This document shows positions 16,058-29,514 of a stretch of 64,000 nucleotides of DNA, piece after piece; within the stretch, counting starts at the first letter, position 1; each line of letters opens with the position of its first letter. A program made the translations under genes and the position numbers. Source of the stretch: Pisaster brevispinus. Taxonomy: Eukaryota > Echinodermata > Asteroidea > Forcipulatida > Asteriidae. Under the pieces are notes generated by a model. That model saw only the letters and a program-made list of their open reading frames with translations, ran no database searches and was not told the origin of the DNA. The DNA lies in contig JAMKCF010000018.1 in the NCBI GenBank assembly GCA_023634235.1, positions 5,423,474-5,487,473 of the forward strand, given 5' to 3'.

Positions 16058-16376
16058 GTTGTCTTGTCGTCAACGCCGCGCTCACACGTGCGCATCGTTT
16101 ACCCAATTACGTGCAACATTTTACCACAAAAAGAGCATGTCCGGCTTTGTTTAGTAAGTCGCAAGGTAAGCTTGACCCTGTGGCGAAGAAAATGTGTTTT
16201 TGTACACATAAGTTGCTTTCACTGGCGAATTTTTTTATGCAACTTAAAAAGGTACAAATTACCTTCTCGAGGGTACTAGCCAAATTACCACGTAGCCCAA
16301 CATTGCGTAAGAAGGTACTCAACTTTCGTACCCAACACATTTACTCAGCAAGTTTTTACACTTCATTTTTAGAGTG

Positions 16377-19300
16377 CATGGTGTCGTCCATATGTACCCC
16401 TCGAACAAAAACGTAAACAAAGCAAATAAATATATAAACAATAACAATTACATAAAGAAAGCAACTAAAGCCAAAATGTGCAAGAGACCGGTTTTGTCCA
16501 ACCTCAACCCACTCCACCAAATAAATAAATCAATAAATTATTGTTTGCCATTTCATGTATGAACGGGAACTGTGAAGTATTTTTATATTTCTGAATCTTT
16601 TTTTCATGAAGTTTGGGTAATTTTTGTGAAATTTAAATTATTCAAAGCAAGAAAAAAAAAAAATTAACAGAGTTAATACAACTAGTATGATGCATAAAGC
16701 AAATTAGTGTTCACAAACTAGAGCCCTATTTGGAAAGATTTACAGTGTGTTTGTCTTTTAAAATATGGGATTGAATGTACCTAATTAACCCAACAACAAT
16801 TTCTCATCTATGTCCTCAGGTGACATTTTGGACAGGTGCCAATATTTAATTCATTTGTAGGAATAAGACACTCAAGAATATATTAGCCTTTACAATCAAA
16901 CTCAGACCCATAAATAAACAAAAAAATGTAAATAATTCTGGCTAGAGATTGTCCTCGTGAGCAAAATTCTAAGCTATAAAGAATAATTTATTCTTTAAAG
17001 AAGATATTTCAATAAGTTACGTCTGATCTGGATTAGTTTACATCTCGTTTTGTATCAATCAATCAATCTATCAAGCAATCAGTCAATCAATTAATCCGTC
17101 AGCTTATGTGGCCCTGTATTTATCATTATCACTTGCCAACTCACCCCACCCCGCTGGAAAAATTCCCTGTATGTTATCAGAACGTGTCTGTATATCATCT
17201 GTTTCGGTTCTAAATGTTTCCCCATATGTTTTATGTTAGTAAATGTCCACATCTAAACAGCTATGATTCTTTCAGCGATTCGGTTCTAAAATGTACCACA
17301 AGTAAATATGATCATCAGTAGATAAGATTGCCTAAACATTAATACCATTATTGGTGCAATTAATATATTTCAGTTCTAACAACTTCTGATAACAACATGA
17401 AGTTCTCTCACTGAACTGTTTTTATAGGAATAGTATTGGTTACAATAATACCAAACATTTCCACAAGCAGCCATAAAAGCTCTTTATTTGCGTTTGAAAC
17501 AATGAAAACGCACGGCGCACAGGATTGACCAATGAACAACCAGCGCTGCACTCAATGACTTCATGCACATAAGTTATACGATTACTGCAAAATATAATCA
17601 TGAAATCAGTTGCGTAAGTGAAATTATGCAAGGCAAGAAAACTACAAACTATTTATTATGTAGGTCTCCTCGTTTACATGGTAATCTGCGAAAGACAAGT
17701 GCATTTAAGATGACGCCTTAAATATGCAATGCGCCATTTTGGTGAATAAATGAACTGCATAACAGACCCATCGAATTGTTTTGTAATATTTATTAAGAAA
17801 ATAATATTACGATAATTTGCGGTTGGCTCGTCTGTATGTCTAGACGGTTTGCCGACACAGTTTACAAGTGAGTAGTCACAAATAATACAACCTTACAATA
17901 AAATTACCTCCATCAATCCATAAAACCTTCAGTTCTTCACACGAAAAACAAACCATTTTTATCCCTGCTATTGTTTTAATACATAGATTGTCAAAGGTGA
18001 CAAATCTGTTGCCATTCTTGAAGAACTTGAATGTATAAATATATCAAAAAGAAAAATACACCATCAAGCTATACCTAAGATTGATTAAACACTGTTATCG
18101 GTGAGAAACTTTTTTGCAATCATTTTTGACTGTGGCATGCGTTATGAACGTTAACCGTTGCATAAAAAAAATCTGCATAATAACTAACATTGGTATGATC
18201 AAATTTGAATAAATTATACTTTCTATGGGTAACGTTTTATCGCCAACCTTACTGAAAATTTTTACTTAAATCGCTTCGAATATTCTGATAGGAACAAGAA
18301 ATACAACTGAAATAATCACACATAGATTCTACGGACATTAGCACTTAGAGAAAGATAAAGGTTATTTTTTGGGGGGTAGGGCCTAATGTGCATTCAATAT
18401 TGTAATCTTAATGTTACGAATCGTATCTCTACTGATAGCAACGAATATGCTTTTTACCTTTGTTTATTTGTATTATTGTGCGATTCTATTTCAACAGTAT
18501 TTCAACATTTTGTTATAAAGCGTTAACTATTGTTGTTGAATTGGCAATACTGATTAATATTTCTGGGGAAAATTTAATTTGCAGTGGCTTTAGCATTATT
18601 CCACTCTTGAACGGAGGAAAATCCTAATGAATTAATTCGAAACATACAACGAGAAGTTTTCGCTACTCAAAATAGAGCAATTGTGTAATCTTACATTGAC
18701 CGTGTCTGGTCTACTATCCCTACCCTTACCCCGGTGCAGTCGGACACGTCATCTGATAGTCTAGCAGAGTCTGTGGCTAGACTAGTCAATGTCTAGTATC
18801 CAGTTGTATCTATTAAAAATTAATGAAAAGATCTGACACCTCATCAAGAAAACATTTGCCAACAGTTGTTGGTATACGGCAGGGTCCACAGACGAATCCA
18901 TTGTCATTGTCTCTGTCATTTTCGTGTATCGCCTACCAGACTTTTTCTGCCCTTTGCATAAGTTAATCACGCGCAGTTTTCATATCGCGTCACGCTGGCG
19001 CTTAAACTTTATTGGTCGGAGAGAGAGAAGACCCCCCCCCCCCCTTCCAACTCTCGATAAATCTCAGTTTTATCATTCTGAAAGTCATATTGGTGCACAA
19101 TTTAAGATGACATGTGAGCTCAGATGGCGTGTGCCATCTTTGTTTTGCTCCTTAAATGGCAGCCCACAAGCAGACAGTATCTGCGTGTGACGTCAGTGCA
19201 GGGTATCTAAGCCAGGTACTCGGCATATTACATATGAACATTAGAAATTATTATCGAAATCTCAGAGCAGAATAAATTTAGTAAGCGCATATAACTTGAT

Positions 19301-20055
19301 AATATGACATATCTGAAGACTGGCACAGAGACCACATTTTCCGCAGACACAACATACATTTATGGATTTCTAGGACCAATTGTGAATAGTAATAATGGGC
19401 TGGCAGCACACGACGTCACGAACCAAAAGCCCGGCTTCTAGCAACAACCCTTATGATATCAACTTCACACTGCCCCGTCGCCTTGGTCCAAACGACCCTT
19501 GATTAATTACGTAGGCATCTTTCCAGCGTCCTCAGCTGCCATGTACGATGAAAGCTATTACGCTACCCCTGTCTCTAAAGCGCAAGAGATATTTCAATTA
19601 GCTGACAGGGGAAAGTCCGAGAGCAAACCGCTGAATTATCACGCTTAGCCAACAAGACTCGCGCTACCGTTGGGAGCGTCAGATCTCCCCGCGACTTAAT
19701 ATTGATGTAGACGATCGTCGATTGAGACTGCGGACCGAAAGACAGTGTACTGTAACACGTTCTGTAAGGCTTTTAAAGGAAATGGTTAGGTTTTGTATTT
19801 AATTTGTCAAAAAAATAAAAATAAAATAAAATGCATCCACCTGGCATTTGGGTTAAAAATAACAAGCTGTAAGACGCCATTCCTGAAGCCTGTAATGGTT
19901 TAAAGAAATGTCTGGGTTAACATTTCAATCTTAATTTACTTTTGTATTAGTTCTATTTGTCAAGATATCAATCATAGGCCTAATAATAATAATAATGATA
20001 ATAATAATAACGGCCTGACGTTTTGACCTCAGCAGAGTTTTTTTTCGAAAGGTAT
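16377..20055. other. Gene-free stretch with microsatellite
   Basis: It includes an (ATCA)n-like tract at about 17,055-17,098 and a poly-C run near 19,033. Patches of higher-complexity DNA occur at 18,700-19,200 and 19,400-19,760. Short open frames there lack motifs or splice context. If the 34.4-kb promoter belongs to the peptide gene, all of this is first-intron sequence. Confidence 0.55.
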
Positions 20056-20170
20056 CGGGGGTAGATAGCTCAGTTGGTATAAGAGCGCCGTTACGATAAT
20101 TTGGAGGTAGCAGGACCAAGTCCCGATCTAGTCAGTGTTTCATTGTTCAACCCACACTTCTTATAATTTA
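20056..20170 (+). repeat. tRNA-derived SINE-like repeat, copy 1
   Basis: It begins GGGGGTAGATAGCTCAGTTG, an A-box-like tRNA head, with AAGTCCCGATCTAGTCAGTG as a degenerate B-box region, then a TTCATTGTTCAACCCACACTT tail-side block. The tail block is repeated, inverted, at 20,762-20,850. It is too diverged to be a tRNA gene. Confidence 0.6.
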
Positions 20171-20761
20171 CCCAGTCAGTCTCCTCATGTTGTTTATCAT
20201 ATAACATAAATTAAACCAGCTTTTCTTTGAAAACATGTTGGTTGTTTTGTGTTTTGTGTTTGTGTGTGTGAGCGTGTCTATCCATTCAAACCGAGGACTT
20301 TAACAAAAGGGATCCGGGTGTTTGACAGAGCGAGGACGTCCTTGCTTCGTTTTCGTGTACAAACCCAATGGGGACGTCACTAAAAAAAACTATGTCCGAA
20401 CAATGGGAGAACAAAGAGAAGTCCTCGGTAAGCGGCATTTACACACGTTTTTTTTGGTTCCTTTCTTTCTTTTTTCATTATAGGATATAATTATTTAATG
20501 TGTCAGGGCTGAGCCCAACGGCTTTTTTTTCTTTTTGCTTTGTTTTTGGTTTTGTGTTTGGTTTTTCTATTTTTGTTTTCCCTTCTCTTTTAATTGTTTT
20601 TTTCTTTTCTTTTCTTTTCTTTTCTTGTTTCGTTCCGTAGGGAAACGAATGGAAAACGGTGTCGTTGTTAATTAATAATCGTTATTCTTTTCTTTTATGC
20701 TTATAGACACTCAATGACTTGCCCTGTGGTTTCTGACACTTTGTTAGATGTTTGGTTTAAG
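20171..20761. other. Gene-free stretch between two inverted SINE-like repeats
   Basis: T/G-rich DNA with a (TTTTC)n run at about 20,600-20,630. No supported exon. Confidence 0.55.
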
Positions 20762-20850
20762 TTTTGGGTTGAACAAAGAAACATTGACTAGAGCGGGATT
20801 TGAACCAACGATCTCCAGTTCAAATTGACCGTCGGCTGCTCTTTGTGACG
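20762..20850 (-). repeat. tRNA-derived SINE-like repeat, copy 2 (inverted)
   Basis: On the minus strand it reads GGTTCAAATCCCGCTCTAGT followed by CAATGTTTCTTTGTTCAACCC. The first part is a good tRNA B box. The order and sequence match copy 1, in the opposite orientation and 0.6 kb away. Confidence 0.6.
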
Positions 20851-23800
20851 CGCTGTTAAAAAAACACCCTATTTTTATCACAACATCATCAGTGACGCTT
20901 TATGTCTTGAAATATGTGCATTTAAATGGCGTCACAACCGGCGCTTAATCGAACAAACATATGACGCTCGATCTCGTGAAATGACTGTATATTTAAATGG
21001 CATGAAAAGTTATTTCAAACTCCTAAATTAATTATTTTCCCCTTTCAATTGAGACACGACCTTCACTACGATGCATGATGGATCATTGGATAGCGAAAAG
21101 CTAACGTTAATTACTGAGAGTCGGGTTTTAATTTAGAAACAATAAAAAAAACCACTTGACTAACTGGGAGAGACGAACAATAATTAATGATAACACGAGG
21201 CAATTTCAGTGCCATCAAAGGCACTTATTTGAAGTCCCGTCGTCACATTTACATTCAAGTCAATGACGTTGTCAACACTATATAGGCTTTAATGTATATG
21301 TTCGACAAGCTACACGAAGATTCTATTTGAGAAATTCAGCCGTGGGCTTTTTCGGCTGTAATTGTCAATTCAAAATGACGTCATTAATGCATCTAAGGTG
21401 ACACACTTATCATGTTGCGGACAGTAATGGAGCTATGTGGTCATTTCCACTTCCCGAAGCCTCGGCTCTCAAAATCTCCCACCTCCCCCGTCAAAACGAA
21501 GAACATTCTTCAGCTCTGTACTTCAGAAGCTTCCAGTATTGACACAGAAAGTTCAAATTGGTAATGGTTTCCTCTTAACCTTTGGAATATAGTTCTGATT
21601 GAGTTGTGATGGACCAATTTATCACCGGCTAAAAGGAAGGAAACATCCGGTGGACAGACAACATCGGCTCGCTCGACGCAACGGTTGCCAAAGTGCATTA
21701 CACGATGCATCTTAGACTCATCCCGAGCCGTTTTCGATCAGTTCCCAGTGGAATACCAATGCGATAAAGTAGCCTAGAGGTTTGGATTAAAGGCTACTCA
21801 ATAGGGGAACTGAAATGTTCCTCTGCATATGGGTAGTAGAGATTTCTTGCAAATGGACTGCATTTTAAGAACATAGCAAACAATAAAGTTGTTTTCGTAA
21901 CATGACTGAACTAGTTTATTTACAATTACAACGGTCAATTTTAACCATTAACACAGATACCATTGCAACCTGCCTCAGCAGAATGGATCAAACACAAACT
22001 ACTACTGTTTACACTAGACAACTTGCCGGATGCTATAGGCTGTAGTCGTCAAAAGGTACACTAATGTACACGGGCAGAATAAATTGACGCCACTTTTTTT
22101 TTTCGTTAAACAATTGAGTCATCATTTTCTTTAGCAAGAGGGCTGAAGCAAAATCTAACACATAAAGATCATTTAGGTCACACGTTTTCAGAAATTGATA
22201 CCGACTTGTGTTTGGTATCGACACATGGGTATCGATTTCACGCCTGTGTGTAGCTTACGGAACCAAGGGGTGTGATGTTTCGAGTCAAAGAACAGTTTTT
22301 TTTTCCCAATCCACGTAATAAAACACCCCTATATCCATACATTTCAAAACTGTTTAATTGTTCGGGATTAGTATCTTTAACTTTCTGAAAAGATCGACGA
22401 TTCTAAGAATTTATTTATCTTGTTTTTGCCCTGAACCCTAAGCCTAGCCCTTAGTCAAATTCTAAAACCATCACCCAAACCCAACACTGAACCGACCACA
22501 CCAATCAAAACCTCTACCCCAAATCCTTCGACCATGCGCGGCGTAGTAGTGTAACTTTGTTTGAAGCAACTGGTGATCTTTTGTTCTACCTCAACACGTT
22601 TGACGTAGTCAGTAATGTACCAATTGTAAACACCACCCAATGACTAAATCTATCATTTTGTACCGACATGTCTGATTGTCACCACAAACACTTGCCTATC
22701 CGCCATTAGGGGCACTTAACTTATGTTTAAACTCGACAGTCACTGTTGACCGAGTCAACATGTTAGTTCCCATCGCGTACAGTCCACCGTGCAACTCCCG
22801 TGCCGCTCTAAAGTGAAGGCGAGGTAACCAATATTGGCTTTTGACTACTCCTACCGGATTGGTTAAACACCGAGGTGCCGTGGACACGGTTGGTGCTCGG
22901 GGCAAACAAGAACTGACACCGCTAATGGAGGGATACTTCGAAAGAGAAAGCAGCGTTCTATCGACCGCGTATGGGACAATACAAGACTGAATACAAAATC
23001 TCTATAATCGAATGTCAGTATTACTATGGGAAAACACTCAGATTGTTTATTTCGGAAATTTATAGGGATTGGACAGGAACTTAACAAATTTTCTGTTCCA
23101 GCAAGACAAAATTAATTACTTCGATGCCCTGCAGGTAGTTTAAAGTTGTATACCAGTCAACCAGAAAAAGGCCCCACCTTACTAGTGTATTTATTTAGTG
23201 AGTATAACCCGGTATTATATACAATGAAACCGATCAACAAGCCACAACAAGCCATTTAAGTGGCCACTTGCAAGCCACGTTGGTAATCAGAAGCCACTTT
23301 GATAGTCACGAGCCATTTGCAAACTGACAGACCACCTGAGCACAGTAACCATACATTTTCATCTGGGGTGAGGGAGGGGGGCAAAGACATAATTTAAGGG
23401 GATGATTTATGGATTAAACCATTCATGTGTTTATTTCTCTTTTAGAGGGGGTAGGGGGTAACGGTTCTATGCAGGACGGCAGTTCCCCCCCCCCCCATCC
23501 CCGCCCCCTCATTTGGTTACGCCACTGCCCGAGCAAAATAAATGAGCCAGAAACAAACAATAAATACAAACAACAATCAGCATACAGAGTATTACACAGC
23601 AAATCCGAGCCAACAAACCAGCCAGTCAGCCGTCAAAACACTCACCATTTCGGCCAGTTTGCACCCCAAAAACTTTCCCTCAACCCAATCACAAGGTTAC
23701 CCAGTCTAGCAAACAACTTGTTTATAACCAGCCATGCCAGTAATGGCTAACTAGTCGCCGCCAACCACCAGCGAAAACCACAAGCCAAACCTACCAGAGG

Positions 23801-25597
23801 GCAGAGCAGCCATTTTATAGGCGGTCAACCCCAAAAAATTGCCGTCTTTATTAGATCCAGTCCAAACCAATGTAACAAAACCGAGGCTTGAATAACAAAT
23901 AGTCTGGTTCCTTTTTCAGTGCGAGTACAAGCATTCATTATTATTATTATTGGATAAAGGGAACATGACCAAACTGGTATCATCATGATAAACGTCTTTA
24001 CCTTTAACACTTCATCGAACGTACCTACTCCCACAGAATATCCAGTCGCTATTGACTTGTAACCTTTCTAGTCGCACCTATGGCCACCCCACACGCGTCT
24101 TTAATTGCAAACCCAGAGCTATGAACCCGTATCGCTGAGCCCCATCGGTCTTACACAAGACCGCTCGGATGGGCTGATGAGCTTGTTCACTCGGCCCCAG
24201 CGGTCTTGTCCAAGCCTGTTTGTATGGGCTGATGAGATTGTACACATTAAGTTATGTTTGAACCTTTGCTTGGTGTGGGCACATCGGTTCGGTTCTTCTC
24301 AGAACCAAGACTTCCCCCAAATAGTTTTGTAAACGGTTCTTGTTCAGGATGTTGTAGTGCATGATGGGAAAAGGTGTAATGCTGATATAAGCGCAATGCG
24401 CACAATCACAACATTCATTATACACACACTAAAGAACGATTATTTAGCCCCTTTTCTATTAAAATCAACGTTGAAAGTCAGGTTAGTTATTAATACTATT
24501 ATTCAGTGCAAGGCAAACAAAGACAATAATTATTTCCAATTGATTCAAACCATACACGAGATGCATATTTGATTGATGTGTTGACTGAGGGTTATTCAGG
24601 TCTGGGGAAATGGACCAATGAGCGTGCGCATACGTCAGCCAATCAAAGTGCCTTTGATGATTAAGATCAAGATATTACTCCAAACCGACTTGCGATTCTC
24701 TCCCTTTGAAGTTAGAAAAAATGACAGTTGAGATCGCGTTTATGAAACACAACACGAAGAAGTCGAGTCGGTGAATGTTTGGATCATGCGTTCAATTGAA
24801 AGAAAGGCATATTGAAGTACATCAATTTAAGTGTTTATACAAGGAATGCCAGGAGTCTTTTGTAAGTGCCCCGTTTGTACACAGTGACTTTTTAGGGGTG
24901 TGCACTTAAGCAAAGCATGGCGCATAATTTTCAATTTCCCTCAAAGAAAAACATTTCAAGTGGGTAATAGAGAGGGTAGTTGATGTCGAGTCATCTGAAA
25001 TTCAGCCATTTGGATACAAACTGAGTAAAAGAGAAAATGAACACTGGGGAAAATTCACCATTCCTTGTTGAATGATCATTTGAAACTAAGGGAGTGTCTC
25101 GGAAATTGTTTTTGTTGGATTTTGGATGTTACTTCAAGAAGCATATTTGAAGGGCTGTTTTAGAACATAGTCTGTACCCACCGAGAAATAAATTGAGACT
25201 TTAAGAGGACCGCTGGCTGGTTGCAGACTACCTGGCAAATCAATTGCTTTCAAAAATCTGCGCATGCGCGCTGAAGTTTTAGCAATACAAATTTAACCGG
25301 TTTGTCTGCTGTCACCAATAGCGTTTGAAAACCTCCCGTTCAACCAGATTATGCACAAACAGCTTAATAACAGTGCAAGGTTGCCAACCAAACTACACAT
25401 GTACATCAAATAACATATCCAATTTGTGGTTGTTTTTCTGCAATCTTCTGCAAACCAGATACAATAATATTTAAGCATAATTTTTCTGCTTAGTGGCTAT
25501 ATGAATTTGGGTCAATAGGCGGAACTGAAACTGTGGTCAAATCGGAGGGGTCAATCTTTAAATCAGAATAACTGGTAGCTGCTATGGGTGGACCATC
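20851..25597. other. Gene-free stretch
   Basis: No supportable exon. Contents are poly-C at 23,487-23,499, a degenerate AAGCCA-rich tract at 23,240-23,340 and a two-unit repeat of about 53 bp at 24,130-24,240 (each unit ends ATGGGCTGATGAG). There is also a CCAAT-containing patch at 24,610-24,660. Scattered TGACGTCA-like words occur, as elsewhere in the window. Confidence 0.5.
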
Positions 25598-25980
25598 TTA
25601 AAGGTATTATACAGAATTGGTAAGGAAACCCCCCCCAAAAAAAAAAAATATATATATATATCCCTTGTGGTTCATGACTAGATATATATATATATCATAT
25701 ATATATCATTGTTTTACTTTAGTCTGAAAACTTACTTTTTATGAAGTTTATATAACTAGTTTTCCGTGAATATTTTCCTCAGAAATGAAGTTATATTTGA
25801 GAAATCTTGTATTGTTTAAATGCAACAGCTGATTTTGGTTGTTACAACCAAAATTAAAGACAATGTGTTTACATGCTGAAAATTGTGCAAGTTTTTTCAT
25901 GTTTTATGGTTGATCACACAAAACGTGGTCACTATCTGCGACTATTTGTCAGATCTGCTAATCCTGTATAATACTTTTAA
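25598..25980. mobile_element. TTAA-bounded MITE, copy 2
   Basis: The left end is TTAAAGGTATTATACAGAAT. The right end is CCTGTATAATACTTTTAA, with TTAA on both edges. The internal words AATGCAACAGCTGATTT and GACAATGTGTTTACATGCTG are shared with copy 3. A (TA)n tract at 25,650-25,705 lies inside it. Confidence 0.85.
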
Positions 25981-28949
25981 CTGTATCACTGAAGCGCAAG
26001 CTTGCCTTAAATACAGCCTTTGGTAACAGCCGCAGCCGCATCCGAAGTCGTCAACTGCACGGGTGAAGCAACTTGAGACTATGGGCTTCAAAAGGCGTCA
26101 AGGCCACTCCAAAACAATTTATCCAAATTGCTGACTTGAACTCTTTTTGTGCCAATAATTGTAGAACCTAATGCAATATCTTTCTGGTAAGGAGCTATTT
26201 ATTGTTCGCTGACCTTAACTGCCCTGGGATTTAAATTGAGATAAACAATGATGGGGCTATGCGTACGTCTTGGCTCAAAAAAATGGCCCTCAAAGCCACC
26301 CGTATGCTCATGATTGTGTATCCGAATCCCTAAGGGAACACAACTTCATTTTGAAAATAATTAAAATGGAAGAGTCTCGGAAATCTTCGATCTGTGATTA
26401 AACAACGTGATCAATAGTATTTTTTTTTTCATTTATTTTATTCATTTTTTTCATCACCTGTAAGATCTAGCATCCAAGAATTGCAAAGCTACCGACTAGG
26501 CGCCAATAAGTTATACCTTTAGGAAGAGTGCGCATGTAATCGGCACGACGAAGCTGTGTAAATATTCGAGCACACTTGGGAGAGAAGAACGAGCTGGGAG
26601 TACCACGTGTCAAGCCCCATAGAGGTGCGTGAGCTACGCGCAGCGTGGTGTCAAGTCTCGTGAATACACGTGCGATCGCTTTACACTCCCGCGTTCCCTC
26701 ACGAGAACTCGATCTCCCTGGTTAAACCCAACGATATTGAGTTTTTTTCTAAACTGAGTTGGCTTGGGTTGAGGTAAGGTGAGACATACACTGCGTCTTG
26801 TGGGTGTTCGTTTTATGTAGTAGGATGAAGAGACTGTAAGGTCAGACTGTGTTAATAATTATCCCATCCACTGGTCAGGCTATAAAGTGCGAAAGCCGTT
26901 AAGAAATTAATAAAGTCGTTGAATTCTCTAGTGTGAAAAGTGCATCTAGTCATGTAGCTAGAACTCATGAAAAGGAAATTAAGAAATTTGTATTAAGATG
27001 TGCCAGGAAAATGTTCGAAGAAGAAAAAGGGAGAAACAAATAGTTTTTTATTTTTTATTTATTAACCCATTCGCTAGTCTTCCATTAAAACTTAATTCAA
27101 CCAACATGTGACGATCACATCAGATTAGGTGGTAATGTTTCCGAAAAAAAGTTTAAAATAAAAGAATACAAAAAAACACATTTATCTAAAGTATTGTTTT
27201 AAGCTGTGTATGGGTCGGAAAAATAGTAACTATCTATAACATAGTTTTACGGATAAAACCCATGTGTAAATCTCTTTTGGGAGAAGTGTTGGGTCTGTGT
27301 GGTCTTGACGTTTCGAACAATATACTCTGCTCGTTTTCAGGAAAAACGTGTTTCTGATTATAAATTGGTCATTTGCCTGTAGAATTAGGTATGACAGGTA
27401 TGTCAAATTACAAACACGATACACCTATCTGACACTTGCTATTGTTACTATCAATCTACAATGAAGCTTCCAGTCGAATGGGTACATGGTTATAAATTAT
27501 GCATTGGTAACAATTACGGTGAGATAGATTGTTTACGCATAGCAGGCACGGTTCAAGGGTAAACACCTACAGCTGTAACACGCTGGCTGGCATCACTAGC
27601 TCGTTCATCCATAGCTTCAACAACGTTTTGGTTTGCTAATTTCCGTATTGTCATTAAAGTAAATGTGTGAATGTCCTTCAGTTTGATTTGACACGGCAGG
27701 CAGGTCATTCCATACTTGAAGATGAGAAGAAGAAAAAAGAAGTCAAACCACATATACTTTCATGAATATTTCGCTATCATAGGGCCTAATGCACTCACAA
27801 CATTGCAGTTGTTTAAAGATTGAAATGCGATCATATAATTTTGTAGATTTCAAAACTAGTGTATTCTGTGAACCGTAACTAGCATTTTTGTTGTGGGTGT
27901 ACTTCAATTGATCAAAGAGTATTTTTTCAGAGTAAGCTTCTGCGAAGACAAATCCCACGGTCCTTTCCTTCTTAGACCTCTACATTCTCAGCCAATTAAC
28001 CTCCCATCTAAGTGTTTTTTTACCTCTTATAGATAGCGTTTCAAGTTTGACATTTTGGCCATAGCTGTGAAATTTGTCCACTACAAGAATCGAAACCACT
28101 TTAGAGACGTACATAGTAGTCTGGCAATAATGTCAAGAACATGGATTGTTGTTGCACCTGAAGTATAGCTTTGTTTCACACTCAAATCGAGGTGCAAACG
28201 CTTTGAAAAAATACACCTCGAGTGTTGAGTTGTTACTCCCGTGGGTTTGCTCAAACAGCCCCCTTCGTTTCTTCGACCCTGGAGATGGGAACCCCTCGGC
28301 CATCCTTTTCCGAGGCTTGATATTCTGGGTCCCCTCAAGTGCGTCATGTTGACTCAAGTTACAATGATGAAATATACATTGAATGGTGCGAAGCAAATTC
28401 ACGCGTTACAACCTGTATTGCTCAGTCAGCATAGACTGCGCACACAAATCAGCGTGTGGAATTGTTTTGAGAGCGAGGGGAAAAATACATGTTTGATCAA
28501 TTTAGCTTTCAAATAAGGCTAGTGATTTTTATTTGATTCAATTTGAATGCAGGGTTCAATTTTATATTGGAGTCGTGGTAAAACCGTATTCGTTTTAGGG
28601 CTATTTTGTGTGTGTGTTTTTTTTGTTTGTTTTTTTTGGGGGGGCGGTATTTCTTTCCTAGGTTGTTGTTGGTATTTATTAATTATTATTTAAAAAATCA
28701 GCTCACCAAAATAACTTTCTATTGAAAAAGAGAAATGTCTTGTAAATGTTTTCTATTTTTATTTACACGATGTTCAAAAGCAACACAGCGAAGTTATTTG
28801 GCATTTTAGTTGTGCGGTCTTCATTAGTTTTTACTTCTTAATTATTCCCAGCTAAAAAAACAAAAATAACAATTATATACCTTTGGCGAATACCACGGGT
28901 TGGTTTAGCTTGGAATCTTATATTAAATAATCGATACCGGTAGGAATCT
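25981..28949. other. Gene-free stretch with one exon-like patch
   Basis: A GC-rich patch at 26,530-26,775 ends in GGTTGAG|GTAAGG on the plus strand and could be a non-coding first exon, but no coding exon follows that I can see. Frames at 27,553-27,753 and 28,081-28,516 have no supporting splice sites. Confidence 0.45.
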
Positions 28950-29232
28950 GGGCCCAATTTCATAGCGCTGCTTAACAGTAAGCAAATTTTCGTGCTAACT
29001 ATAGCAGAAAAATATGCTTAAGCATAAGCGTATTTCACAGGTTAGCAAGAAAATTAGGCAGCCATCTTGCACGTTCACCACGGATTTGCATTGTTACGTC
29101 ATTCATTTTCATACAGTAAGCACCGGAAGGTTAGCGTGCCTTTTCGTGTGCTTACGGTTAGCAGCGCTATGAAATAGCAATCGCGCAGTAAGCACAGAAT
29201 CGTCCGTTAAGCAGCTCTATGAAATCGGGCCC
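28950..29232. mobile_element. MITE with GGGCCCAA-type terminal inverted repeats, copy 2
   Basis: It is nearly identical to 291-569 from GGGCCCAATTTCATAGCGCT to TATGAAATCGGGCCC. The high identity between copies 28.6 kb apart suggests fairly recent activity of the family. Confidence 0.88.
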
Positions 29233-29382
29233 TGTATGGTAGTAAGCATTCTTGAATGTCAAACATTGTAGACAACGGTTATCATTAGTATCGATACCGC
29301 AAACACACGTACATCGGATACCAGTATATGGTGTGGCAGTGATACACGTGCAGGGAACCAATGCACGAAAACTATTTGCAAG

Positions 29383-29514
29383 ATGGCGTCCATTTCAAGT
29401 CAGCCTGTGAAACTTTTAGAGAACTTTTGTTGTGATGTTTTCGTGCAATGCGACGCCAAATTGAAACAGAACGGTCTGTTTTATATCGCAGTGGATAACA
29501 GTGAGAAGTTATAG
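29383..29514 (+). CDS. Possible small ORF or first coding exon (unassigned)
   Basis: An ATG in a good initiation context (GCAAGATGGCG) opens a 43-residue frame: MASISSQPVKLLENF, CCDVFVQCDAKLKQNG, LFYIAVDNSEKL, stop. The balanced composition is unlike the surrounding AT-rich chance frames. AACA|GTGAGA at 29,499-29,502 would be a usable donor, so this may be a first exon; I found no matching downstream exon. It starts 150 bp past a MITE. Function unknown; it could be a fragment or chance. Confidence 0.3.
   Translation: MASISSQPVKLLENFCCDVFVQCDAKLKQNGLFYIAVDNSEKL

Larger units (their letters stand above)
11224..16376. mobile_element. Composite transposon: outer element with CACTCTAA inverted ends
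   Basis: The left end CACTCTAAGAAAAC at 11,224 is mirrored by TTTTTAGAGTG ending at 16,376. Just inside both ends are many short TTACYCAAC/GTTGGGTAA-like words with TTTTACAC. The inner element 11,557-14,475 interrupts it; without that, the outer element is about 2.2 kb. Its right part (14,476-16,376) carries the two SAM-domain exons on the minus strand and a CpG-rich patch upstream of their ATG. No transposase is visible, so it is non-autonomous. At best a 2-bp CA repeat flanks it. Confidence 0.65.

Noticed and set aside
19400..19760. Higher-complexity patch as a possible exon
   Set aside because: Two competing frames each stop early and no splice pair encloses either. It may be regulatory DNA.
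20056..20130. tRNA gene
   Set aside because: The A-box-like start is present, but the cloverleaf does not close and the same sequence is repeated nearby as a SINE tail.
24130..24245. Two CTGATGAG words as a possible hammerhead ribozyme
   Set aside because: The matching CGAAA core and helix partners are absent. It is a two-unit tandem repeat.
27553..27753. Minus-strand VWNDLPAV, like the C-terminal end of a non-LTR reverse transcriptase
   Set aside because: Only one short motif, with no flanking domain.
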